Below are positions 14,147 to 25,833 of a DNA stretch of 64,000 nucleotides, one piece after another. Every line of letters starts with the position of its first letter. Position 1 is the stretch's first letter. The translations under genes were made by a program, and so were the position numbers. The notes under the pieces are model-generated. The model was given only the letters and a program-made list of their open reading frames with translations, searched no databases and had not been told where the DNA came from. Source of the DNA: Tetrahymena thermophila SB210 (Eukaryota; Ciliophora; Oligohymenophorea; Hymenostomatida; Tetrahymenidae); the NCBI RefSeq assembly GCF_000189635.1, contig NW_002476088.1:62001-126000 (forward strand), read 5' to 3'.

Positions 14147-14593
14147 TGTTAGGTGTGTTTTAATTTCTCTAATATTTACAATTATATAAATAGGTTTTAA
14201 CAATACTGTTATTATAATACTATGAAAAGGAAAACTGAAATAAATAAAAAATAAAATGTTCTACAAAATTTTTTAAATTTGAAGTTAAAATCAAATATGT
14301 ATTTATAAAATAATAAATATTACTATTAAATTTTGTTTAATGCAATTTTATATTATTTCATAAATGTTAGATCTATTATTAATTTCACTAATATTTAGAA
14401 TTATTTAAATAGGTTTTGACTTTACTGTTATTATAATACTATGAAAACGAAAACTGAAATAAATAAAAAATAAAATGTTCTACAAAATTTTTTAAATTTG
14501 AAGTTAAAATAAAATATGTTTGTTTATATATAATATTGAATATTACTATAAAATGTTGTTTAATGTAATTTTATATAATTTCATGAATGTTAG
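14147..14593. repeat. Two-copy tandem repeat, unit ~218-223 bp
   Basis: Copy 1 (about 14147-14364) and copy 2 (about 14365-14587) are close to identical over most of their length. Both carry taataggttttga/aac, an actgttattataatactatgaaaa block, and the run gttctacaaaattttttaaa. The offset between anchors is 219 bp through the core. A third partial start (tgttag) lies at 14588. Copy 2 covers the stop codon (14581-14583) and last codons of the minus-strand gene, so copy 1 is a duplicated gene end plus downstream flank. Confidence 0.85.
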
Positions 14594-17500
14594 AGCTATT
14601 ACTCAGTCTTAGAAAGTAAACTGAGTTAAAGTTCTTTTACTTAACGTTTATTTAATTGCTATTACTAGTTTTATTACTATTTTTAATCTAAAACATTTTC
14701 TATGTAAACATTTTTAGCTTATGATTCTGCATTTGCATTTATAGAATTTAAAATTTAAGAAAATTTATTTAAGTATAAGCTATTATTTTTGTTTTTATCT
14801 CCATTACTTAAAAACTTTTAACTAAAATTTTTTTAATTTTTTTACAAATCTTCTTAAGATTGGTTTTTAGGAGATAAGTTAATATGATTTTTGTTTGCTT
14901 GCGAAATCATATTATTTTAAGATAAACTTTCTTTGATTTAGTAATTTATATTATTTTTCTGACTTTGATTTAATTTACTATTTATTTTATTATTTGAAAA
15001 TTTAGATATAATATTAGCATTACTAGGACTATAAGAAGTCTACGAAGTAATCAGTTTAAGATTTGATTGCAAAAAGCTTTATTTTCTATTGAATCTATTT
15101 TCTAAATGGTTAAGTAAATTGCTGTCTTCATTAAGTTGAGATTTTTAATCCTTTTTGCTTTACAAATTTATAACTGTGAAATTCGAACCATTCATAAATG
15201 TAGAATTGATAATCATTTCAGATAAATTATTAGATTTGCTTTGATTTTCTGTATATAATCTTTATTAGGTAATTACTTAATTTGGAGATCTATCAGTTAA
15301 ATTTTAGTTACGCCCTGGTGAATTTAGAAGATATTTTTCTTGTGCAGATTCCATGTCTGTTTAGCAACATTAGCTTTACTTGGCACCTAAATTTGATTGT
15401 GTTACTGATAATTTATCCATTTATTTTATTTTTTTACTATTATTGTTTATAGAATTTGAATGATACTAATTTTTATAAAGCTTATTTTATGTAGACTTTA
15501 ACTGATTCTCTTACAAAAACTAGTCATCCACCAAAATATTATTGCTATCAAAATTATTATTGAAGCTATCTGTTTCGTTTTTATTTTAAGTAATCAGCAA
15601 TCCTTGACTCTTGTTTTATTTCATCGTTTAGTTTTGTTTGAAAATTTATTACAAATTATAGTACTCAATTTTCTTATCTCCTTTTGATGAGTTAGTTTTA
15701 ATTACAGAAAAAATCGTTCTTATATTTTTGCTTTTGCTATTCTTTACAGACGAAACCAGAGATTTCTAGCTTTGTAGACTAAAATCACTGTTCAGGGATA
15801 AGTCAAATAATTCATTTCGAATAAGTTTAGGTTTAATTTTTGGGGTTTTACCACAGTCTTTAGCCTACTCCAAAGGATTTTAGCTACTTTAATAAATTAG
15901 TTGATTAAAATTCTTTTATAAATTTAATTTATCATGATTGTTTTAGGGTAAAACTATGTCTTATTATTGAAAATTTTAGATGCGAACAGATTTTTAATTG
16001 GCTTATTGTTATATTTGTTAATTCGTTTCTAATAAATTAGTATGCTTTAAATCTTATTTTTAATTTTAATTTTAAGAATCAATTATTTATTTTTGAACAG
16101 CAGGTTATAAGCTGCTACCCTTCTATTCCTTTTTGCCATAAAATTAATTCATGATAGTTTCATATTGCATTATGAATTAATGTCTATTTTATTCATCTAC
16201 TTTTTTACTTAGCATTTTGTTGAGATTAACTTTATTGTATTACTGATGGTAAAATTATAATGCTTATTGCTATTGTTAATAATTTTAAATATATTTTTAA
16301 GGATGTTAAATTCCTTATTGCTTATTGCTTTTAGCTTATGAGACATTAAAATAGTTTTAATAGGTTTACTTGCTAATTTAGTTAATTGATTGGCATTATG
16401 TTTATGAAGAGATATTTTACAAATTAATACATTTTTAATCTTAAAGTTCAATACTTTATTAAAGATCATCATTAATATCCTAATGGTCCTTCTTATTTAT
16501 CTATTCAATATTTTATTAATTATCAGCAAAGTTATTTTCTAAGATCTTTTATATACTCTTTTCTTAGGTCTTCTTTAAATATTCCATGCTCATTTTTCTT
16601 ATTCCCTAAATGTATGAAATTTATTTTTAATATTGAGGACTGGAAAATTGTTGCATCTTCTAAGGATTATCTTAATGAATATTAGACTTTGTATTTTTTA
16701 TGCTACTGAATATGGCTTAGTTTAAATTACAAAATTAATTGTTTTCTTCTAAATGTGAATTTACTTGAGGTGATAAATTCAAAGAAGACTAGCTCTTTAC
16801 TAAATTTTGAGCTATTTTTTTAGGAGTTTATTCTTACTTTTGAGTATTTTAAGTAATATTTTATTGGTTGATGTTATAATTCTACAATCTGCTTTCTTAA
16901 CTTCTTTTGAAGTGAAATGAGTTAGTTTTATCGTTAAGTATTTTATTGTTAAAATTTAATTACCTTTCTAATTTATGGAAATCTCTGTACTTGTTTTTGT
17001 TTGCTATTTCTACACTCATAACTCCAAAATCACAGTCTTAAAAATTTTTGAAAACACTTTTTGGAGTATTTTAAGATTTATTGTGATTACTTCTACTTTC
17101 TGTAATTCTTGAATTTATTACTTCGTTTTCAAACAACACACTTATAGAAGGATTACGGTTCTAATTAAAGATGTTTATGTTGTTTTAATAGGTTTGCAAT
17201 AATCTTTGCTCATTTTAGCTGTATTATTGTGACCACTCATAGTTTTATGCAAGTAAAAATTTCTATGATTGAGTGGTGTTTTATTTTTCTTTGTCTTCTA
17301 CCTTAAAAACAGTTTATAATATATCACTACTCCTAGCAGGTAGAAATCTTCTCTAAAAGTAATTGTTATTCTAAAAATTTAAATCATCCTCTTCATCTTC
17401 ATCACTTTCACTACTTATTCTAATTGCTTAATTTAATTAATTTTTGCATGAAGCTGAAAATTTCATTTATCGTTAGTGTAAATTTTAATTTTAGGCAAAG

Positions 17501-17679
17501 CTTTTTGTCAAATCTGAAGAATTTTTCTACAATTAATAGAGTTGCATTTATTGATGTTAACTTTACTCCTATTCTTTATGAGCATTGCTTTCTAAAATTA
17601 TTTTATTTGAGAATAGTAAGTTTTAAGGTGGGGATGCCTATATGCCTTAACCCTGGTTACTTATTACCTCTTAATTCAT
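14581..17679 (-). CDS. Gln/Asn/Ser-rich low-complexity protein, 1032 aa
   Basis: One uninterrupted frame from ATG at 17679 to TGA at 14581-14583 when TAA/TAG are Gln. The frame is open further upstream to about 17855, but the next in-frame ATG is the one used; a short upstream exon cannot be excluded. The protein is hydrophilic, rich in Gln, Asn, Ser and Lys, with an acidic patch (SSESDEDEEDD) near residues 90-100, a Gln/His stretch in the middle and many potential Ser/Thr phosphorylation sites. No catalytic domain, membrane segment or signal peptide is visible. I do not recognise it. Proteins like this are often disordered scaffolds or regulators, but that is inference from composition only. 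Its stop codon lies in a tandem duplication. Confidence 0.7.
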
Positions 17680-18877
17680 TATACAAATTTTCTATATATT
17701 TCTTAACAAGATAAAGGTCTATTCAATTTTTGATGTGCTTATTGTTATTGTGATAAACTTTTTATTTAATTCTTATTAAATCAGTTCAATAATTAAAAAC
17801 TTAGCTCTCAATTCAAAAAAAATTTCTAGTTATTTTTAAAACAGTTTGAAAAATTAAAATCAATAATTATGTGCTTTAATAATTTAATAACAAATACAAT
17901 TATTTTAACCTCTTTATATAAAGACAAATATAAAATATTAATAAAATGAAAGTTTTATTTTATTATTAATAAAAATAAAGCTAGGATTTGTAAAATTAAC
18001 TTTCAACTAACTAGAGATATACCCAACACATAATTAAATTGTGTTATGGATAAATGAAACTTTCATGTAATTTTAAAATAAAATTATTGTTAATTATGAA
18101 AAATAAAGATAGAATTTGTAAAATTGCCTTTCAACTAACTAGAGAGATTTATCCAACATATAATTAAATTTTGTTATAGATAAATGAAAATTTTATGTAA
18201 TTTTAAAATAAAATTATTGTTAATTATGACAAAGAAAACTCTATAATTTATTTATTTAGATAGTTAACCTCATGAGCAAAGCTATTTATTATGAAATAAA
18301 AAAAACTAATATTTAGAAAATAATTTAAATGACTATTTTTTTATATAAAAAATATTTCTTTCACTTTAAAAATAATTTTATTTAATTTAATACATTATAA
18401 AGTTTAAATTGATTTAATAATTTAACTTAGATAATCAAAAGATAGTCCAAAATTTATAAATAGTTTATATACTTTAATAAAATATATAACTTCAATAAAA
18501 ATTTTATTAAAGTAATTAATTAAATGACCATTTATTTATTTAATTCAAAAGTAATGAATAAATCATCAATTTAAAACTTAGAGAGAGTTATGCTAATAAA
18601 AAAATATATTTTTAAATTCAAAATAATTTTATTTAATTTAATAAATCAATTTATGAATTTGTTTTGCACAATTAATAAAAACCCAACACTTATAAATAGT
18701 ATAAATAATTTAATAAAATATATAAACTCTATGAAAAGTTTATAGGAAATTAAAATAAATAACCTTTTAATCTAATTGAAAGAGGATAGTATATTAGAAT
18801 TATTCATTTATAATCTTGCTTAATTTTAGATATTGTTTGATTAAATAAAGAATATGTTTGCTAAGGCAGATATTTTT
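17680..18877. other. Intergenic with decayed tandem repeats
   Basis: About 1.2 kb between two minus-strand genes: 5' flank of the Q/N-rich gene and 3' flank of the 791-aa gene. It holds the ~128-bp tandem repeat listed separately. A more diverged duplication shares aaatga(c/t)catttatttat, a run aataattttatttaatttaata and ttataaatagt, with copies starting near 18328 and 18522. No gene is recognised. Confidence 0.6.
17941..18230. repeat. Tandem repeat, unit ~128-130 bp, two copies plus a partial
   Basis: The block aaaaataaag(c/a)tag(g/a)atttg begins at 17971 and again at 18099. The block tttcaactaactagaga begins at 18001 and 18129, and ttgttaattatga recurs 130 bp apart. A shorter, diverged third copy is suggested just left of the first. 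The copies differ at perhaps 10% of positions. Confidence 0.8.
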
Positions 18878-21347
18878 TCAATAAATTTTCCTATCTTAGA
18901 CTAATTATCCAATCAGATAATCTATATGATTGGAGCTTTGTAAAAATAATTTATTTTCTGGAGTGTTATCTATAATAATTTTATTTGATTAATTTTATTA
19001 TTTATATATATCATTAACATAAGGATTATCATATCCATTATTATAGTTATTCACTACTTGAAGCTTTTTGATTTAATTGGATTTATCATATTACATTTAT
19101 TACCTAAAATTATCGTTAGGGATATGTTGCTACTAATCATTTGTATGGATTTCTTTAATCATTCCTCCAATTTCTTCTAAAATATTATCCAGCTACTAAT
19201 CTTTTTCAGCTGACTTATCAAGTAAATTATCTTGTATCTCTTCAAGATTGTTTTTTTCTTGAATTGAATATAGCTTTTTATAATCGATATTTTAGTTTTC
19301 AATTTACTCCTTTTGCTTTTGATAAAGAGACTTTTCTTTAATCTTTCTATAAGGGATAAAATCACTTCTGTTTTTTATATTTTATATTTTAACTTCACTT
19401 CTTTTATTGAAGGAACTAAATGGTCTTTTAATAGGTTCAATTTTTAAGGATTCTTCTTCCTATTTCTCGAAATCTTTTAACTAATTCTAAGATTTGTTGT
19501 TTTAATTTGATATTTTTATACTTTTTTAGCTCTCTATTTTACTAAGATCTAAATTATTAATTTCCTCATTTTTACTATTTAAGCCTGCACCCTAAGAAAC
19601 ATTTGCATCATTAAATTCATTATCTTATTAAATTTTAGTATCACTTTTTTTAGTGCCATTTTAGTTTGTCTTTTAAATATCAGTTTAACTATTTTTTTCT
19701 TAGTTTTACTGTTAATTAGAGTTGTTACTCTTTTCCTCACCTTCTTCTAGCTAATGTAAAAGATTATATTCAGTGAATTAAGATTAATTTAGCTGGTTTT
19801 AGTTATTTTTGTATTTAATCTTACTAAGATCTATTTTAGCACCTGTTGAATTACTTCTTACTCTGGCATTTGTAACTAAATTTTAATTATCTCCTTCATA
19901 TAATCCAACTTCTTCTTAATAGAAATTATCTAGCATTTTTTCTAAATTTTCATCTTCTTCTTCAAACTAGTTTCCTTGTTAATTATAGCTCTTTTACTTT
20001 AATTTTTTATCAAATTTGTTTTATATATAGTTAGGATCAAGCATTGCACTTTAACTTGGGAGTTCGTAATTATGCTTAAAATAGATGTTATCATATTTTT
20101 CACGAGGGACTTCTAGAGATAAGTTAAGACCTTGTTTATTTTAGAAGTAGTTATGGGGATTATATTCGTTATCTTTTTCATTTCTAGTTGTAGAATCAAA
20201 ATATTCGTTTTTAACATTTAAAGCACGAGCTTTATCATTATTAGAAATCTTGTCTCTCATGATAACCATTTCAACATAAGATTTATCCCTTTATTTTTAG
20301 GCATTTTCAGCAATCACTCTCAGTTCTTCCTTTTACTTCTCAAATACTTCTCCCTACTTTTTGTACAGACCTTTTAACACATCAAAATCAGCTTTACCTC
20401 TTTACCACTCTCCGCCAGGTTACCAACGATAAGCATTTTCAGATTTGTTCAGTTCATAGTATAAAATATGATTTTTATTATCTATTAAATTAAATTATAT
20501 CATTGATTGATTAATCAACACAATAAATAAACAGATTTGGAAATGTAAGAAAAAAATATCCATTGAAATAATTACATGAATTTGTAGGCTCAAGCTAAAA
20601 TTAAAAATTTTAAGGACCATTTTAATTTGCTTTAGATTAGATTTTCATAATAGAATCTAAAATATTTGATCTATTCTTTTCAAGGACCTCGCTTTCTGGT
20701 AAGTAATCAATTTGCTTTGGCCTGTCTTGTTATTTTTATTATATTTTTTTTTCATTTATTTAATCTGCCAATCCTTAAGCAAATGCTTTTTACTTTCTTT
20801 CCTTCTCTTCATAAAAATTGTCATTGTAGTATTCTTTAAGTAAGCTTCCTCTATAATTTTTAGGCTAGCTCCAATAGACTTCACTCTTTTTTAAATACTC
20901 TTCTCTTTTTGCTAGATAATCTTGATTATTAGGAAAATTTTGCTATTATAATCTATAATTAGGTTGCTACTAGGGAGTTTCAAATTAATTATTAGTATAT
21001 TAATAGCTATTTTGATTACCCTAATTAAAAATGTCTGATTTCATTTAAAAATTCCTATTTTATTACAGGTCTGATAATTATTATGGATTTTATACTTAAG
21101 ATCTATTAAAATTTGTATATTATTGCTCTCTTTAAAGACTTTTTTAGTCCTATTTTTCTTGCATTTATAATCTCAATATTTCTCCATATTCATATTTATT
21201 TTTTGCATTTTTATTTATTGCCTAAGCATAATCTTAATTATAAATAATATTTTCTCCTATTTTGGATAAGTATGCGCTCTCTCTCCCTTAGTTAAACTGC
21301 AGTGATTAATTTCCTGCTATGTAAGGATTACTAGATGAGTAATACAT
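18878..21347 (-). CDS. Uncharacterised 791-aa protein, cytoskeletal/centrosomal type by composition
   Basis: Two exons, 20482-21347 region resolved as exon 1 20576-21347 and exon 2 18878-20481, joined by a 94-nt intron (20482-20575, GTAATT..AATAG) with matching phase. The N-terminal ~250 residues hold short helical motifs of the form Y..xLRLQ.QEKQ and FAQGLADQINEKKIQQK, which remind me of centrosome/cilium proteins such as CSPP1 or CCDC66; this is resemblance only. Exon 2 opens with a more ordered part (AYRWQPGGEWQRGKADFDVL, then a charged helix EVFEKQKEELRVIAENAQKQ) and becomes Asn/Gln/Glu/Lys-rich, with acidic patches and a coiled-coil-prone part near the end. No enzyme domain, signal peptide or membrane span. 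I do not recognise a family. Confidence 0.75.
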
Positions 21348-21749
21348 ATATTGAAAATATTATTAGTTTTTTATGATTAATTATTATTTATCAAAAAATA
21401 TAAAGCTATTTTTAAGCACCAAACATTATAATTAATATCATCAATACACTTAATAAATAAAAATCTAACTTTAAATAATAAACTATCTGTCTGATGAATT
21501 TATAAGATATATTTATAAGGCCGTTGTTAATTAAAGTTGTTTAATGAATGGATCTAAAAAACTATTACTTAAAAAATTTAAAAAGCTAGGTATAGATAGA
21601 TCTAAAAAATTATTTTAGACAATAATTAATAACAAATGAATGTATGTATAATTTACAAAATAATTAATATTTTTTTAGTTTAAATTGCAGTTTTTATTTA
21701 ATTTTTAAAGTCTTTTAAGCTTTTTACGATTAAGCAGTTTAGATATATA
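21348..21749. other. Short intergenic spacer
   Basis: About 400 bp between two minus-strand genes, holding the promoter of the 791-aa gene and the 3' end of the coiled-coil gene. AT-rich; nothing else is seen. Confidence 0.6.
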
Positions 21750-24700
21750 TCAAAAAACCTGCTGATTATATGAGGAGTGATTTAATATAGAAGTTGTCAA
21801 ATTTTGATATTTTTGTGTAGTTAATTAAATCTATTTTTCTTTTTATTCAATAAGCTGGTTATTGTAGTTTATGCTTTCTATCAATCTAGCTTTTTCAGAG
21901 TGTAAATTCTCTATATTTATTCTTAAATCATTAATAATTAAATTAAATCTCTTTGATTTATCTTCTTAAATTTCATTTATTTCGTCAATTTAATCTTGAA
22001 GCATTTAATTTTTTTTCTGCATTTCTTCTAAGATGTTTTTGTATTAGGCCTAGTATTTTGTTTTTATTTTTTCAAGTATTTTCTCTTCGTGTCTTTGTTA
22101 ATTGTATTTTTGTTAGAGTATCTTTTCTTTTGTCTCAATTAAGTCATCAAATTTTTATATTTTTTGTTCAATCATCTTCCTAGTATCTTCTTCCTTATTC
22201 ATAGCCTCTTTTTCCATTGCCTTTCATTATTAAAATTATTTATTGGTTTTATAAGATTTAATTAAATTACTGTAATTTGTTGAAGGAACTTTTTCTTTTC
22301 TTCTATTCTTTTTACGTGAGTTTCATTAATTAGCTTAGATAAATTTGCAATTTCAGACTTTAATTACTTTATTTCCTTTTGAGTCACAAAAGCAAAACTT
22401 TCATGATTTTTTTATGATTCAAGGTTTACTTACTTCAAATTTTCTAATTCCTACTTGCTGCTTTCAACTTTCTTTTCCATCAATTTTAAAGTTTTATTCA
22501 TATTGTTCAGTTAGACTTCTAACTCTGATTTATGATTTTCTCTTTCTATTTGTATGAGCTAAGTCAAACTTAAAATTTCTGTTTTTAACATGTTTTTTTC
22601 TTCTTCAGCTGTCCCTTCTTTGATTACATTCTTTTACTAATTCTCTATTAAAAAATAAATGAATTTTTATAATAATTTAAAATGATTTACAAGTAAAATC
22701 AAAATGTTCTTATATCTTTTAAAAGAACTTCTCTCTTTATTATTCATTTTTTTCAATTTGTTCTTTTAGTTCTATCAATTATTCGCAATGCTTCTTAAAT
22801 ACATCAAATCCTTCATCAAATTTTTTTGAAGGAACAGATGCCATATAAGCATTTTATTCTAATTATTCTTTTATGAATACTATTTCCTTTTCTAGTATCT
22901 CTTACAATTCTTGGCATCTTCCTTCCAATAGCTTTATTTCCTCCATCAAATTGTTAAATCTTTCACTTTCAAGATAAACCTTTTCAATTTCTTTCAGCTA
23001 AGCTTTAATCGATTCAGCTTCATTCAACACGAGTCTGAGCATTTTTTCTGTTTCCTTAATTTGTTAAATTTAAAATAATAAAAAGAATTAAATTATTTAT
23101 TAATTACTTTATTTTTATCTGCAAAACCATTTGACGTGAAAGAGATGTTAGGATTATTATTCATCATAATAGATTTATTTGCACCACCGCCATTTATACC
23201 TTTTATAGCAAAGGATTTAATTGTTGACTGGTTAGAAATATATTTGCTTTGTGCTAATGAATTATTTTTTTAGTTAGGAGTGGCCTACTTTTAGTTCTAA
23301 AATTCTGCATTTTAAATCATCTTTTTAAATTCTGTGAATTTAACATTATAATTTTCTTCAATTCTTTATATTTCTTTTATGAAAAGGCTTTCGTATTTAT
23401 CTTTCATTTGAGTGTAAATTTCTTTTTCACTTTTTAGTTCATATAATTCTTTTTTATAAATAGCGTTTTCTTTTTCCAACTCAATTTTTTCAGAACTCAA
23501 CTTTGCAATCAAATGTTCTTCTTCCATTTCATCTTCATTCATATTTTTGATCTTCTTTTTTTATTTAAAATCTTCAATCTTCTCATTAAGCTTTGCTTCA
23601 AGTTTTTCTTTTATGTTTTCGATAAAATATATTTTTAACTAAAAAAAACTAAAAAGCGAAGGAATCGATACCTATAGTTTCTTTATATACTATAAGATTC
23701 TTTTTAGCCAAGTTTATTTCTGCGTCTTTTTTGGTAATGATTTCATCATATTTGGTTGATTCTATTTCTGCCTAAACTGCCTTAAATGCCAAATTTAGAG
23801 CATTCTTAGATGAATTTATATTCTATTCAATAGGATTTTAATTTTCAGAAACACCAATGTCCTTTCTCATTGTGCTGTTTAAGAAACTTTCTTCTTTATT
23901 TTATTCCTATTGGTTTACTGCAATATTTTAATCTTTGGCTCTATCCAAAATTTAGTCTATCTATTGAAAAAATTATATTTTTTATTTACCATTTTAAAAT
24001 TCAAAAATAATTGATACTTTATTGCCAAACTCGTCTGTTATCATCATAAATTTATCAAGAGCCCTTTCTAAATTAGCAATATTTAATCTTTTATCAGAAG
24101 CTTTTTTTTCAAACTGTTAAGTTTTGAAACCATCAAGTGCTGAAAGCTTATCGGTTAGTTTAGTAATTAATTATCTACCTTCCCTTAAAACTTCTCCTGC
24201 TTTTTTTTCATTAAGAGCATTTCTCATCTAAACATTAAGCTAATAAAATAAAAATTATTATTTTATGATTTAAAAAAATAAACTTATTAAATACCTTATC
24301 AAAATTGACCAGTCTATTCTTAATCATCTATTCCCAATTAACATTTCCTCCATCTTTCTTTTTATCTTCTAAAGTAATCAATTTATTTCTCTGATCATAA
24401 GCATTCTAAAGTTCAAGCACTGATGTTTAAAGGACTTAAATTTCTTTTTGCATCAAATCTTCTCTTGTTTATCCAAGGTCTATTAACTTATGCTAAGCAA
24501 TATTAAGCCTCTCTATTTCAATATTTAGCTTCTTTTCTTTGGAATTATAAATCTAGTTTTTATTTATAAAAAATATATTTAAAATAAAAAAACAGATAAA
24601 ACAAAATAAATATCGAACCTTTTTCAAATCTTCCATGTTCTAAACTAAAAGCTCTTTTTCAGATTTAAGAATTTCATTTTCTCTGATATACTTTTCTATT

Positions 24701-25833
24701 TCTATGACTTTTTCTTCTGATAAAAGGTTTATCTACTTTTCATAATAATTTAATTTAGTGTCAAAACTTTCTTATTAAATCTAAATTTAGGCTATCAGTT
24801 CAGCCTTTTCTTTCATCCAAATTTTTTCACCTTAATTTTAATTTTAAATAAATAACTGATAAAAATTGGCATTTGCTTATTCCAAATTTTAAATTTATTT
24901 TTTGCTTTGTTTTTATTTAAGATTTTCAAAAGTAATTAAAAAATGAATATATATAGATACCTTCTATCTAGGTATCAAGTAGTTTCAATGCTTTATTGTC
25001 CTTTTCTTCATTTGCTCTTTATAATAAAAAATATTTCATTTATTTTGTATTCATAAAATAATTAAAAAAATTTATTATTACTTGAGCAATTAAGTATTTT
25101 TGAGCTATAACTCTTTGACTAATTTTTTCAACTCCTGTTGAAATTGATTTAACTTTAAATTCATATCTTGCTCCAAATTGTGGTTAATTAAAAGATATTT
25201 TTCAGCCTTCTCTTCAAGGAATCTTTTTTCGTCAGCATGGATATCCTAAAAATTTAACTTATCTTTTTAAGACATTTCAAGTTCTCTTCTGTAATGAACA
25301 ATCTATGCCATTAAGTTTTCTTGCATGTCATTAATAAATTCGTTAATCTTCTAAACTTGTATAATGTACTCTTCCTCCGAAGTGTAGTTGTCAAGAGATT
25401 GTTCAAAATTTTAATCATGCTTTACCCCACTAGCTTATTTAATTAATTTAATTTCTTCATCCTTTTCTACTAATAACCTATCGAAATCTATATTGATTTG
25501 CTTAATTTATTTTTCTAATAGATTTATGCTGCTATCTCTATATTGAATTTCATTCTCATAATTTTATTTCATTAGCTCCAAACTTTGCTGTAATTAGAGT
25601 ATTTATTCTTCATAATTTTTTTTAGTTTCTTAATTTTTCTATTCTAAAAGTTGCATCTGCTAAATAGTCTCCTTCATCTACACTCTAACATTAATTATTT
25701 CTTTTTCTTAACTTTCATAATCAGCTATTTTTTTGTTAAATTTCTGAATTGTATATTCTTGTTCTTTGATGATCTTATGCAAGTTCATCTCTCTAACTAA
25801 GAATTCGTTCATTTTTAGAGTTCTATCAGCCAT
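21750..25833 (-). CDS. Long coiled-coil protein, 9 exons, 1188 aa
   Basis: Exons: 25082-25833, 24961-25016, 24619-24830, 24295-24552, 23691-24239, 23108-23638, 22691-23054, 22271-22644, 21750-22220. The introns are 46-130 nt, all GT..AG, and every junction keeps phase to a TGA at 21750-21752. The protein starts MADRTLKMNEFLVREMN and is almost entirely heptad-rich helix (Leu/Ile/Lys/Glu/Gln). One non-helical break lies in the middle of exon 6 (GINGGGANKSIMMNNNPNIS). No motor, kinase or membrane segment is seen. Its length and pattern suit a structural protein of cilia, basal bodies or the cortex, which ciliates have in large number, but I cannot name the family. A 52-nt intron with a GTATAT donor (23639-23690) was preferred over a nearby GTATCG donor because only the former keeps frame. 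Confidence 0.85.

Noticed and set aside
23960..24000. 29-nt candidate intron GTAAAT..CAATAG in the coiled-coil gene
   Set aside because: Its removal shifts the frame, while reading through keeps it open, and it is shorter than any other intron here.
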